Origin: Mansonella perstans
Taxonomy: Eukaryota > Nematoda > Chromadorea > Rhabditida > Onchocercidae
Length of the DNA stretch: 64,000 nt
Direction of reading: 5' to 3'
Assembly: GCA_037074765.1 (NCBI GenBank)
Contig: JBAMDO010000237.1
Location: forward strand, 18,211 to 82,210
Shown here: one piece after another, positions 26,774 to 40,530 of the stretch
Numbering within the stretch: position 1 is the first letter of the stretch
Layout of the letters: every line of letters starts with the position of its first letter
The notes under the pieces: model-generated
Database searches by the model: none
What the model saw: only the letters and a program-made list of their open reading frames with translations
What the model was told of the DNA's origin: nothing
Position numbers and translations under genes: made by a program

Positions 26774-26828
26774 TGATAATAATGATGAATAGTAATAATA
26801 ATAATAACAATAGATAATAATAATAATG
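26774..26828. repeat. AAT/AATG microsatellite
   Basis: Interrupted run of AAT and AATAG units in intergenic sequence. Confidence 0.85.
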
Positions 26829-29800
26829 ACACTGGTAAATGAGAAGGTGAATAGATATGAAGCGTAAAAGAAGAAATGTAATTAAATTCAATGAAAACAA
26901 ATGAAAAGAATTGAAAGAAAGAAAGACAGCGAGTGAGCAAAAAGATAAGTTATAGAATCTTCTGATTTCTAAATTACAATATCTCGATGATTTACGATTG
27001 TAATTGCTATTATGAATGATTACAAATGATTCAGATGAACGTATCCGTCCAATATTTTTCACCACAACGAAGCTATCGTAGTACGACGATTTACAACCAT
27101 ATAATCACCACTTTTTCAACGATACATTGCCACTACTCTGGATACGGATTAGTCAATGCCATTTATTATTGTTACTGTTTGACATTCATTTCTATTTTTA
27201 CGCAAACAAAATTGATGAATATTTTCAAATTAAAGTGGAACTTGAAATAAAATTTGCAATTTTATTAATTAAAATATCGTCGGTTTTTTTTCACACAAAT
27301 CTAAGAATATTCAGAAATAAATTGAACAAATGACAATGCAGTGGAGAAAATAAATGATCCTGGAGAAGATAGAAAACGAATGAGGCATTTCATTTGATAT
27401 TCCTAATTGATGCTCGAACATAAAAACTCAAAAAACATTTTACCAAATAAAATTTCAAATGAAGTGAAAATGAAAAAATTTTTAATTTGAAAATTTAGAA
27501 ATTTTAAACAAAATTTTTGATGGCTTTGCATTTTTAGAATTTGGTAAATTTTGCAATCATTTGCTAGTAAATACTTACAAAAAGAAAAATTAACAGACAA
27601 ATTAGCCATGCTTTGCACTTATTATTGAATTGACATTTTACGCCTAAAATGTTTACAGATGAAAAAAACTGGCAAAATTCTCAAAAATGTTACTTATATG
27701 CGACAATTTTTTCCGGATGAGAGACATAACAAATAAATGAGTGTTAATTAGTGTTAATGAAAGATTTTCTTTCATTTCAACGATACACTCCAGTGTACTC
27801 ATCATCAGAAGACAGAATCAGACTTTTTGCTGCAAAAAGATGCCGCAATGGATGTTTATCAGATTGCTAAATCTGGCCGGTATAAATTGATTAGTAAAAG
27901 ATGAAAATGGAAAGAAACAGTTGCCTGGCCGTCCTTCTTCTCGATGTAAAAACATTTCTTCTACTCCAAAACTACTATATGCTTTTTTCATTTTGTTAAC
28001 TGAAAAATGGCGCAATCAATCAAAGAGCGCTCGCCAATTTCTTTGTAAAAGCCCAAAAGTTTTCGCCTTTTCATTCTTATCAGTCAAATCAAATGTTTCA
28101 TACATCTCACAAGAAATCTACGCTTTTCAAATTTCTCCATGTCCATCATTCCTTTTATCAATTTATCAAGTGATACATTAAATGTCGCAATGTTTCATTG
28201 AACATCGATAATTGATACGACAGTCATAGAGTGAGTGCTTCGCAAAAAAATTTCCTATTTCTATTCGTTAACAAAAATTACCTCATTTCTTTTTTTTCAA
28301 GCGGTATATCATTTGAACTAGCAGTGTTTGTTAAGGTTCTTGAAATTGTTAATATTTAAAATTTTTAAAGTGTTACAAAATTTGTAATAAAATTTCTAAG
28401 TCTTTTAAATCAATTTTCAATATTCAAATAGTTTGAAAAATTAGTTCCGAGATTTTAAAAGTTTAACAAATTGAACGTCGAATAAATCAAATAAATTAAA
28501 CTAAAATTTTCCAACGCGAAGAACTGAGACTACTATTATTTAAAAAAAAAAAAAAAAAGAAAAAGAACGTAATAAAAATTATAGGAAAAGAAAAAAATGA
28601 AAGAAACTGGAGCAGAGTGTACTGCATGATAATGGTAAAGATATGACAAATGACAAAAGAAAAAAAAATAATTGAAATTCGAACTCAATGAACATAAAAA
28701 ATAAAACGAAGTTAGATACGAATATCAATTATTAAAAGAATCTTAAGCACTCTGAAATTTCCAATGGATGATTAATTACAATAAATTGCATTCCGAGAAA
28801 TTACTGTAAAATGGCAGTAAGCAAAAAGAAATGTACGATTGATAAATTTTTGTCAAAAAAAAATTTAAATTTAAGTCAAAAATTTAAATTTTGAGTTGTT
28901 TTAAAAATGAATAAATAATTGCTATACTTTTTAAGCAATAAAATAGGTTTCGTTTATTTTGCAAAATATTGCTTTGTTTTTCTTAATTGCATGAGCAAAA
29001 TAAATTAAACTTGGAAAATAAAACAAAGCCAAACATAAAATGTTTTTACAACAAATAAATTTGTGAATAATTACTAACAAACATTTTAACAAATTGATTA
29101 ATTTTTTTATTTTCTTCATTAATTATAAACAATATGCAGAATCTTCATGGGTACCATTGAGAAGAAGCTGTGCGATTATTGATAAATCTCATAAGCTATG
29201 ATAAAAAGGAATTTGAAAAAGATGAAAATTATCATTCATTCTTCTTAAAATTATTTTTGAAAATGCACAATTAGTTAATTAAGTAAATGAAAGTTAACAT
29301 TGCTACAAGTAGCAATGATGATAAAAAAGTATGCGAAAAATTTTTTTCGTTTTTTTTACATGCTATATTGAGAAGTGAAGGTTGATATTGAAGCCCATAT
29401 TACCATGGCTTATGAGACTATGAAGCAATGAAGCAAATTTTCTGTTATATTTGAAAACTCAAAAAATACATCAATTTCTTTTTAGTCTTAGCAAATAAAC
29501 CAATTTAGACCAATTTAGAAATGCATTAAATAAAATTTAATTTGAAAATTTGAGAAATGGAAAAATTAGGGAATTTCAAACTATATCAAGTGAATATTAT
29601 TGATAAGCTGACGTGATAATCACTAGTCAGTAAGTGAAAGACTGGAAGTGTTGTAGCACTTTGAAGGCCGTTGTAGTCATTAAGCAAAAGTGCAAAGCAT
29701 CAAATTATTTTAGCAAAATTTGATTTAAATTGTCATTTTTAATTTTTGAGAATTAAAAAAAAATTTGCATTTTGTATGCTATTCACCTGTCTTCGCATGA

Positions 29801-31858
29801 ATTAAATATTTTTCTAATCTAAATTACGTGGAAAATAAAGTGAAACTAAAAATTAGTAAGAGACGAGTAAAATGTTAATTTGTTTCATCTGGAGCTGAAG
29901 ATTTTCAAAGAAAATTAAAAGGAACTAACTAAAGTTTTAAATGATGAGTGAAAAAAATTTCCACCGAACAGCCAGTCGCTCAAACAGACAGTTGTGCCAT
30001 TATTTATTATCAGATTTATGACATTTTTGTGACAAAGTCAAAAGCGAAGATTTATGTGATGCTTTATATATTTTGGAAAGGCAAAAAGAAGTAAGAAAAA
30101 TGGATTTAAAAGAAATTGATTCTTTATTGCAATTTTTAATTTTGAAATATATGAAATTTGAAGTAATTGAAAATCACAAAATTAATGACAGCTAGGAAAT
30201 ACTGACATGAAGAAACAATGTGGTGCTAATAATTGGCACCAGACATTCGCATAATTTTTGCGATTAAATTTCTTTCTTTTCAAATTTTCCTGAGAAGTGA
30301 CTGCAGTCTTTTTTTACAATAATTAATTTAAACATTTAATAACGTTATATTTTCTATATTTTCTACAAAGTCAATTTAAATTATGATTTCTTGCAGAGTT
30401 TTCCAATTCAGATATGCCACTTCTTGTGTAGCTCGATTTAGGCATATGATTTGGATATATCATTGCTAATCATTCAGGGCATGTAATTTTTCTATGCATG
30501 AAGCAATTGTTTGTAAATGACTAAATTTGTTGAGCTTTTTTAAATGTATTGCTGCTTTCTAATTTCTTTTCATTTCGCTTAATTGCTTCACTAATTTAAA
30601 ATATTCGTGTAAAAAAGCATCGATCAATTGTTAACATATTTTGCATTGTTGATTTCTCAATAGAGTTAATGAAAAAATTGTCGAAATTTTAAGATAGATT
30701 TGAAATTACACTGTCTTCAGATTATTGCGACATCAATTCGCTTCCAATCATTTGTTAATCAATACTGGTCAGTAAAATCTTCCTTGTCTCATGTTCAAAA
30801 TATGACCCTAAATTGTGCAATTCTTGAACAAAGTTTGTTGAATATTCTGTGATAAAATCGGTCACACGTCAAGGGTCATCAAAATTATATTTTAAGTAGT
30901 TTTAATAACTTATTTAGTCATTCCGTATTCCATTGAATATTATAAGTTGAAGAACTCAAGATAGACTATAGCAGTAATATAAATTGCAAAGCCTCTTTGA
31001 ACGAATTGATAAAGAAATGAAATGAAAAACCAAATGAATAATTAATGAAGAAAGTAAAAATCTATTTTAATCCAGGAGATCTTGGGAATTTCACATATAA
31101 GTTAATTGCAAGGCAAAGAAAGTAAAAATTTGACAAATCATTACTTTCTGGCTTTCTGAGATGAGAGGGTTTTTTTTTTTAGCTTCCATAATTCTTCCAC
31201 TCAGCTACATTTGCATGCTAATCTTTTAGGGACCATACTTTCATCATATAATCAATCAGTACATATTCCTAGCATTATCCAGATCTCTTTAGGAACATGG
31301 CTTTATCTAGCAATCAATCAGTTATTCATAGCATTTCCAGAAGTTTCGATTTGTCAGAAGTTTGTTTAAACATTTTCGTGATACAAAAAATAATAATCAA
31401 TCTCAGATTTACGATTATCACAAACAATCTTGATTGCATGACTGCAAGCGATTTATTATTAGAAGATAGTTTCCACTTCTCACAACTATTAAGTCAACGT
31501 CAAACGCTTGGCCAGAAACCAGATCATATAGTATCAACAGAGAGCCAAATGAGAAAATTTCTGCATAGTGGAATATTGCGAAAAAGATGAGTTGATCAAT
31601 GAATTTCATGCTTTCTGTCTTTGCCAAAATAATTTGAAAATGTCAAGCCTTATTCATCTGCTGAAAGTTTCGAATCATAAATGAGCCAAAATAACTATTA
31701 AGTTCAAAATATTGAGCTATAGAAAAGAAGTGAAAAGGTTAACAAAGCTACACTGGAAAATAAAATGTTAAAATATCAAAATTATCATGCTACTTCCCGA
31801 CTATGAACAAATTTATTTACTCAATCACCGTATATATTTATAATACCATAATAAAAAT

Positions 31859-32412
31859 TATATTGTACTTTTATCACACATCTTTGCTAATTGATGCTCA
31901 TTAAGCAAGTATAAATTTTATCTCTCTTTTGATAGGACTGTCAACAGATAATATGAGTTGTCAAAGTTTGGTAGTAATCGTAATCTTGAATTAACTCTGC
32001 CACTAATAACTGAATTTATAATGTATTTTTTGCATTACAGCTGATAATAGGATATCGTATCATTTATCTCATTATCATCAATTCTGATACTATCACTCGG
32101 CACCATCATCTTCATTAATTTTGGTAATATCGTTCGTTACATCAATTGATGCTCATTAAGCAAGTATAAATTTTTTTTTTTTTTTACCTCTCTTTTTTTG
32201 ATAGGACTGTGAACAAGTAATATGAGTGGTAGAGAATTATCAATTTTAAAATTGTCATTTATTAGGCTTTTGTGACTAGTGTAATTACTGTTGCCTTATT
32301 TTATTTCTCTGTCACTCATATTACCTGTTCACAGTCCTATCAAAAGAGAGGTAAAATTTATACTTGCTTAATGAGCATCAATTAGCAAAGATGTGTGATA
32401 AAGTACAATATA
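31859..32412. mobile_element. Foldback (MITE-like) element with about 100-bp inverted arms
   Basis: The arm at about 31859-31958 reappears inverted at about 32312-32412, sharing the boxes TTGATGCTCATTAAGCAAGT and TTTTGATAGGACTGT in the same order. A third, shorter copy at about 32144-32228 is direct to the first arm and inverted to the last, so the last two could form a hairpin. No transposase frame lies inside. The structure fits a non-autonomous foldback or MITE element with an internal duplication. Target-site duplications were not firmly identified. Confidence 0.7.
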
Positions 32413-33953
32413 AATACTAATAATTGAAATTTTAACATTGTGTAGTACTTGTTAGTGAAATTTGATGAACCTTCTAAACTGTCATTGGTATAAACTGAGT
32501 TTAAGGTTAATACTGGTTACTGTAGCATGCAATATTATTTTGCACCAGTCGAAATTTCCATTAGCCTAGCATTAAAGATGACCACAAGATACGAAGGTCA
32601 TCAGACAGTGTTTAGGGGGAGATTATGGTTATTGTTATGATTATGATCATGAATAATAAACATCACATATGCACAGCTGCTCAAATTTCACATCATTCAG
32701 CAAGTACTATATTACTTTGCGATCAAAATTTGAGAAATCAAACTGCACTTCAATTTCAACAAAAATTAACAATTTTCAATTAATTTTCCTTTAACCTAGC
32801 TTTTTACTATATTCATCGAAAAAAAAAACATTTATAATGTTGCCTTGAAAGGATAGAACAGAGAATTCGTTTAAAAAATCTGAATAATTGAGTGGACAAA
32901 ACTGATAAGTTGTTCTAATCATTTGATAAAGGAGTCTAATAAGCTGCTGTGATTATCATCTAACCAGATAGGGCTGACCAGTTATTCTATTATTTCATAT
33001 TTTCGATGAAATCTTGCAAAAATTTATACGAAGCGAAAGATATTTAAAACTCTTTTTTTGTTAGGTTTGAAAGGAATTTTTATCCTATAAATGTTAAAAA
33101 CATCGATGATATATTATAAAATGCATTGGTCAAAAATTTGCATAATTCAGATTTAAATACCTAAATTTCGACAATGTGTTGAAAGCTGTTGAAAGCTTAT
33201 ATCGATCATTCCATCATTCCAAAAGCCGCTAAATAATTCTTTTACTTTTTTTTCACTTTTTTTTGTCAAATTTCCAAAAGAGAAATGAATAAAAGTGGCG
33301 CAAATTGATTAGTTAACAAAATTAGAAACATCTGCCGTTCGTTTTCCTTTGTGACCAATTAATCCAGGATAAAAAAGCTGTCCGTTTCTCGAGAACCAAT
33401 AAAATGCAGTCACTCTCACCAATGCTTCTTCTACTTCCTGTGTTCCATCTCTTTTCCAATATTTCTCATTGAGAACTTTATGGGCTTTTTTGAATTATTC
33501 TCCTTTTTGTTTCTACCAAATTCCTTGGCTCACCTTCGTCAGTCTCGTTTTCTCTTAGACATCGAAAGTAACCATAATTGTCTTCAATTTATAGTCTTTG
33601 CCTTTTTTAAAAGAAAGAAAAAGAGAGAGAAAAGGACAAATGAACAACAAGAGAGTAAATAACAAAAATTCTTCTTTATATGTTGGAAAAAAACGAAATT
33701 TGTTATTATGCTTTTCTTCTTTTCTAAAAAATAATATCAAAAAGAATTATTGAGAGAGAAATTTTTCTTACAATTTTCATATCAGAAATTTTCTATGAAA
33801 AAAACAATTTTGATAGGAAAAAAAAACTTTTGAATGCTTTTCATTTTGAAGTTATTATTTGAACTGCATGACATAGCACAGCAAATACTGGTCATATTAG
33901 CAATTACCTAAGCAAATACCGTAGTATGAGGAATTTTTCACTGTGCAGATAGG

Positions 33954-34010
33954 TACCATAACAAAAGAAATCTTTCATTTTGCAAATGAGTACCATAGCA
34001 GAAGAAATCT
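33954..34010. repeat. Short direct repeat, 37-bp spacing
   Basis: TACCATARCARAAGAAATCT occurs at 33954-33973 and again at 33991-34010. It is too small to classify. Confidence 0.6.
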
Positions 34011-35734
34011 CACCAAAATACATATGTAAAAAATTTTTCCTTCCAATTTTCCCTTACAAAAAATCTTCCTATTATTGAACACATTAAGTACGATAAAGTT
34101 TCATTGCTTTTTTAGGACATTTGATTTATCAATAAAATACAGTAGAGAGAAATAAAATTACATTTATGCATACTTACCACAAGAATGAATCAAAATTTTT
34201 TAAGGAAGTATCTTTTATTGAGTACAGGTAACGTATTGAAGTTTTACTTGAAAAGAATAAAATTTCGAAAGAAATTAAATTTAAGGACAATTATATTACA
34301 CTAAAGACCAGTTCTAAAAGTGACATTTCTGGGGAAAGCAAATAGAAGTTTTGAAAAGTGAACAATTTTGAAGATCATAAAAGTGTCATCAAAATTTCAT
34401 GCTATTTATAATGTGTAAAACAAATTATTTTTGAATGGCATATAATAAGTATGAAAAAATTTAACAGTTTAATAAATATTCATTTTCAATATTATTTTTT
34501 TTCACAACTCATTACTGCTAATTTATATTTACTTAGGATAAGGTTAAAGGTTGAGCAATCAACAATAATACATTTAAACATCTATCAAATGCTCATGAAA
34601 TGCTCCTTACTTTAATCCTTGAGAATCTTTGCTTTCTTCTAGCAATCATATGAAGTAAAAAGTGCAATCACATTTTAAATAATTTTTCGACTCGAATAAT
34701 TTCTTAATGAATGTATCTTATTAACTGGATATTTTTAAGCATTTTATTTGAATAAATAAGAAATTAATGCGAAACAAACATTAGCAAGGATGAAATACTT
34801 CCTGATATCATTGCGATAGTTCCAATTATTAACTGCCTCATCACTTTTCCGTTGTTCTTTCTCTTCCGTCTAGAACTGTTCACTGTTACACACAGGAAGT
34901 TGTTGATGATGATGATAATAATAAATGTGAGGTAATTTTAGACTGGTCAGAAATGTGACCATTAATCATCAATCATCAACCAATTGAAAGTTTAAACTTG
35001 AAATGATTTGAGGTGTGAAATTAACACGTCAATCATATAAGCATTCTATCTCGTATCAGTTGTTCACATTCTTTGGCATATTATATTAAACATTTAACTA
35101 GTTAAAATAATGAAATCGCAAAATAATTTTTTGTCATATTTTGTAATAAATCAATTTAAAAAAAGTTCTTCTTAAATTTCTAAATAAAAATATTACAAAA
35201 ATATTTTTTTATAATTTAGTATTACAATAATAAGTTGGAATTAAAATTAGAATTTAATTAAACTTGAATAATTTTAGAATGAAAATCGATGAAAAAATTT
35301 GCCATCTTTAGTATTTACATTAGTAACTTTCGTAGAACTAGTTGTATATTACAATTAAGTTATATAAAATGTTAAGAAGCGAATATACGCCGGTGATTTT
35401 ATATATTTCTTACTGCAATATGAAATTAATAATTAATTTACCAATTTGAAATTTAAAATTCGTAAGTGTTCAATACTTAAGTCTTTTCATTAGAAAAATA
35501 TAACTTGTAATAAATTATTAAAAGATGCAATTTATGTTTTAGACTTAATTAACTCCCATTAATTAATAATTAAGTTTAGAAAATGAATGTTTTCAAAAAA
35601 AAAAAAAAGAAAAAAATCTGAAAGAGTAATTTTAACAGTAATTTTAACACTAAAGAAAGACAAATTTAAATAAGAAAGAAAAAAAGGAAAAAAAAGTGAA
35701 AAAGTAAAAAGAATTTAACCGATGAATACTAACA

Positions 35735-35989
35735 ATGTCATCTACTTTCAATCGTTCGTTTAAAGGGGTGGCAGTAAAAGAGAACGATAATCGGTTGAAA
35801 AAAAAAAGACGAAAGGAATTGAATGAATTGACATCGAATGAATTTATTTTAAAAAGGGAAAAAATTGAAAAGCTAAAAATAAGTAAGAAATTAAAAGAGA
35901 ATAAATTAAAAGTTAAAAGAGAAGAAAATACAAGCAAGAAGGATAACAGTGAAGAAGAAAATAAATATGCAACAAAAACAGTTAAATAA
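35735..35989 (+). CDS. Lys/Glu-rich 84-residue open frame, doubtful
   Basis: An ATG-started frame of 84 codons. The first 15 residues (MSSTFNRSFKGVAVK) are of mixed composition. The remainder is dominated by Lys, Glu, Asn and Leu and would form a charged helix or coiled coil. No family is recognised, no splice partner was found, and it stands alone in a gene-poor stretch. A-rich DNA produces such frames by chance, so it is listed only because it is longer than most frames nearby. Confidence 0.12.
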   Translation: MSSTFNRSFKGVAVKENDNRLKKKRRKELNELTSNEFILKREKIEKLKISKKLKENKLKVKREENTSKKDNSEEENKYATKTVK

Positions 35990-36229
35990 GTTAAATTAAA
36001 TGCTAACATAAATGATCAAAACACTTGTTACCTGTACTCTTATTTACATTTACCTTTGAAAAACAAAAAATATTTTAAATAAAATTTCACTTAAATTATA
36101 TCTTAAAATTCGTTTTCAAAATTTTTATGTCAAAAAAATAAAAAAGAAAATGATTTTTTTTTTACAAATATTTTAATAGATTAACAGTGAATAATAAATT
36201 GTTGAGAAAATTTATTATATGAGTCAAGG

Positions 36230-36300
36230 ACTTCTCTCTCTCTCTCCCAGATCTTCTTTTTTTCTCTTCCCCTCCTTCTTCCCTTCTTCTTTTCTGTACC
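36230..36300. repeat. CT-rich tract
   Basis: Pyrimidine-rich run beginning with (CT)n and continuing into T/C-rich sequence. Confidence 0.7.
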
Positions 36301-36772
36301 TATTAGATCATAGGTCGTCGGATATGGGTTGTCTGGATTGGTTTAATTATTTATGGTAGAAACAAATTATTTTTCTGCAATGATTTTTAATTTTCTACAA
36401 GCTGTTGAATATTGATTGATCTCGATCAAATCATCTCAATTCATTTAACATTTGATAAAAATACTTTTTACTATAGTTAAATTTTAAATTTCCATTAAAA
36501 ATATTAACATTATTTTTTAAATTCATTTTTATAAATTAATTTTTAAAATTTAAAAATATTAAAATGAGAGTATTTCTATGATGTTAAATATATCATATGA
36601 GTAAAGAGCAAAGATTAAACCAATTATAATTTGCAGAGTAGTAATCAAATATCATTTCGTTGTTTACCTGACCAATTTCCTTCCTTTAACCTTTTCAACC
36701 TTTGTACATTCATTCCTCTCTTTTCCTCCTTTCGCACTAATGAATTGTTTCTTCACACATTATTTTCCATTG

Positions 36773-36810
36773 CAAATAAATAAACAAACAAACAAACAAA
36801 CAAACAAACC
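36773..36810. repeat. AAAC tetranucleotide microsatellite
   Basis: About seven AAAC units preceded by AAAT units. Confidence 0.9.
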
Positions 36811-37020
36811 AATAAGAATGCCTTTATTGCTAGAATGACCTCTGAGTGGACATCATGATAGGAATGGGCGTGAATGCATCAAAAGACTAGTGAATATTAA
36901 AGAAGCGGTAAAGAAGGGATGGCATAAACGAATCGAATATGAGCAATTGTTGAAGAAATTTGATAGAAGAAAATTTTTCAATTTTTTTAAAATTTCAATT
37001 CCAATCTTACTTCTTTCTAC

Positions 37021-37042
37021 ATATATATATATATATATATTA
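37021..37042. repeat. AT dinucleotide microsatellite
   Basis: Perfect (AT)n of about 20 bases. Confidence 0.9.
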
Positions 37043-37631
37043 TTACAGTTAATTGTATTATGACAGATTTGAAGAATAAATAGATTTTATCAATTTATTT
37101 TTCCTTTGCTTTTTTTTTTCAAAATGCCTTTTACTAAGAGAAATCAGTTTCAATAAATCGTTTTGACAGTTTAAGAAAAATTTAAAAAAAAAAAAAAAAG
37201 AATAAAAATATGCCTTATTGAAGGCTAAGGAACTTTTCGTCTATTGAAATAGATTTTTAATTTCACAAAAGCAAAAGAAAAAAAATTGATTGAAAATGCG
37301 TGAGATGAGAAGAGATTTATGCGTGATACGGAATTCCCATAGATCATTATCATTATCGTTTCGTTTTCCTTTTTTTTTTCGCCTAAATTTTGTCAAATAT
37401 AAATGGACAGTTTTTTTTTTTGATGTGATAGACGTTTTGTTAGCTTATTTGATTAAAAATAAAATTTGTTAAGTATCAAAAGGATTTTTGAAATTTTTTA
37501 AAAATTCATCGGCACCATAAAAAGTAATTCGAATATTTTAGTTTTATCATACATTTTGATTTGAACCAAGTTAAAAAATTGGATTGTTGAATGGATGAAA
37601 CTGAATTAAGGAATCGGCAACTAAAAAGAGT

Positions 37632-37695
37632 TCGAAAATAAAGGAGAGGAAGATAAAGGAGAAGGAGATAAAGGAGAAGAAGGGAAGATAAAGCT
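37632..37695. repeat. Purine-rich AAAGGAGA tract
   Basis: Degenerate GAGGAAGATAAAGGA units. The plus strand is almost wholly purine. Confidence 0.7.
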
Positions 37696-37824
37696 AAAAA
37701 AGCTGAAATAAGATTAAAAAGAATTTAATTTCAGTCACCAAAAAAAAAAATCGAAGCGTGAGATCAAATCCAAACAAATTATTTGCTGAGAGAGAGAAAA
37801 GAACGAGAAAAAAGATTTTCTGTA

Positions 37825-37991
37825 CTCAGATAAATTTTTTCAGACTTCAGATAAATTTTCAGACCTCAGATAAATTTTCAGACCTCAGATAAATTTTCAG
37901 ACCTCAGATAAATTTTCAGACTTCAGATAAATTTTCAGACCTCAGATAAATTTTCAGACCTCAGATAAATTTTCAGACTCAGATAAATTTT
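37825..37991. repeat. 19-bp tandem repeat, about 8-9 copies
   Basis: The unit CAGACCTCAGATAAATTTT is repeated head to tail with C/T variation (CTTCAG versus CCTCAG) and slight length variation in the first and last copies. The array lies in intergenic sequence. The unit length is not a multiple of three and the units contain stop codons. Confidence 0.92.
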
Positions 37992-40278
37992 CCAAAACAT
38001 TTTCATCGAATACTTGCCTCAATCATTGCCAACTAGAACAAAATTTGTGGTAAGATAAAATATACAAATATTCAAGAAGCAAAAGTGTTAAAGGTCTGAA
38101 GTTTCATTTAAAAAATATGCAAATGTTAAATGAAACTTCTTTTGCTACGTGACATAAACAAATGCAAGAGTAAATAAGAACTTAAGTAAGTTTGGAAATC
38201 TGTTTCAAAATTTGAATTCATAAAAATAAAATCTTGCTTGAACTAAAGTCTTGTAATTTCCAGAAATGCTAATAGATTCGGAAGATTACAAACTTCAGTA
38301 CTTCAGTCCACTTTCTCTCTAGCAACAAATACTTGCTGGCCTGCATTATTGCTTGCTATAAAGTAACTTGGTAAAGTTTGCACAGTGAATTTTCAAGCTT
38401 TCAATAAATATCCAATTTTACTGATTTAAAAAAAAAAAAGAAAGAAATGGTAAAACTTTCCGCCACAAAAAATGTCTTAAACTTAAATTTAAACTGGTCA
38501 TTTGGCTATTTTTTAAGGGTGAAATAATTTCGAAAGAAAAAAATAAAATATTTAGCCGGTAAATTTCAATACCATTTTTTGCATATCACATTTATGCTAA
38601 AATTTAAAACGTCACAAATGTAAATCAAAACATTTACTCAAACAGAATAGTTGGACAATTTGCACTGCATCTTCGTTCAGGACTTCATTGCAGAAATTTG
38701 ATCGAGAAGAGTGCTTCAGCCCAAAGTCGCCAAAAATATTTTGCTCTTAACAGAAGCTAATAAGTTAATCAAAGTAGATGATAAATATCTATGATAATTA
38801 TAAAAATAATCAATAGCAGAATAGTTCAACAAATGTTTTCATGTTGATGCAATTTCAATTAGTAGTCTTAATTAAGAATATTGATGAAAGGTGTTTGTTA
38901 AATTATGCAAATTTCTGGCAATAGATAATAATTTCCAACGAATAGCAGCTTGTCATTAATAAACATTAAAAAAATAAGCATGAAGTGATGAAATTAATTA
39001 AGTGAAATTTTGATTACAATATGAACTTATTAAATGTGTTCGTCAAAAAAACAAAAAAAGATTTGAAGAATTTTGTGAACAAGAAAGATAGAAGTTTTGA
39101 GTTCCTTTTTCAAAAGGGTGATTTGGATATATTTCGGAGGAATTAATATCATTAATGATACTTACTTAAAAGTATTCTTTGAAAAAAAAAACTGAATCAA
39201 AAGTTTATGTATATGCATGAACAAAAGAAGGACAGGCTAGGAAAGATGACAATAAGTTCTCGAAAAACACTGAATTATATGTACGAATAATTTAGCCATT
39301 AAAAACTTGGCAATTTAATCTATTAAAAATAAAGTGTACAGTCCGTTGGTAATTATTTTTAAATTTAAACAGAAAAGTAAGAAGTTAGTAAAAAATGAAA
39401 CGATTTTCACTTTGTTGGAATTTACAGTATTATCGTGTTAAGTTATGAAAATAACTGCGAAATATTGCTAGTTAATTAATACTACTAATCGATACCTAAT
39501 AATTGGACAACAATTTATAGATGGATTTGCTTTTGAAAGCAGTTAACATAAATTTATTCATATTTAATTATTTAAATCGCAAAAAATTTTATAGCGAAAA
39601 TAATTTCCTTTTTGAAACTTAAAAGAAACGACTCAATTTCAACTGAACAATCTGTGCTCCAAACATTTTAAATGATTCGAAAATTTGAGACTTTTGCAAA
39701 ATTAAATGACGATATGTTCCTTTACAATAAACTGTCAACAAAATCGTTTTGCTGTGCATAGTTTGAAATCAAATTTTAAATTGTTTTCATTCCTTCAAGG
39801 AAATCTCTCCCAGTGATTTTTTTTTTCCTTCCTTTGACATTAACAGAAGTGAATCTTTACAGTACTACACTTTTGATGCAAGTGAATATTGGAATCATCA
39901 TTGGGATATTTCCTTTTCATTGTATTGTAAATTGTACTATGTAAATCTTTTCAGTGTTGCAGACATTACAAAACGATTAGACAATACCGTAAGCTGTCAT
40001 TGCTTACATTGATGATATCTGATATCGAATTTGTTAAAATTCAATAAAATAAGATAAAAAAGAAATGAATAAAAAGTGAGAAAGGGAAAAAGAGGATAAT
40101 ATAACAACTATTATATTATTTCATATGAATAAAAAATTATCTAAAAAAGCCAAAATAAAATTTAACAATTCAATAATAATTGAGAAATTTAAATTTAATA
40201 ATAACAGAGCGTATGAGTTGTTTATAAGAGTTTGTCATGTGTATGTGTATGTATGTGAGTTTATGTGAGTGTCCGTGT

Positions 40279-40308
40279 TTTATATATATATATATAATAT
40301 ATATATGA
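40279..40308. repeat. AT microsatellite
   Basis: TATA-type run interrupted by TAATA. Confidence 0.85.
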
Positions 40309-40512
40309 AGCAAAACTATTTTTAAAAAAAAAAATTACTTAAAAATGAATGGAAAAATGAAGTGGTAGTAATTTGATGATCGTAGTATGATGTATCTCTT
40401 CAGCAAGTTGAAATAAGCGGATCAGAAGAATATGTGAAGCATTTATTTTGACTGACTGAATGGATAGATGGCAATTAGTAACAATATGACATGGATGTGT
40501 ACATAAAGTAAC

Positions 40513-40530
40513 GCACACACACACACACGC
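40513..40530. repeat. Short CA microsatellite
   Basis: (AC)n of about 16 bases followed by GCACAAACAC. Confidence 0.8.

Noticed and set aside
26676..27065. 129-codon minus-strand frame
   Set aside because: Its middle is a Leu/Tyr/Ile run from an AAT/ATA microsatellite; no homology and no splice context.
31297..31590. 97-codon plus-strand frame of mixed composition
   Set aside because: ATG-started and less biased than most, but no domain, no flanking exon and no recognisable family. Could be revisited with RNA-seq.
35650..36009. 119-codon Phe/Leu/Ser-rich minus-strand frame
   Set aside because: Antisense shadow of an A-rich stretch; low complexity.
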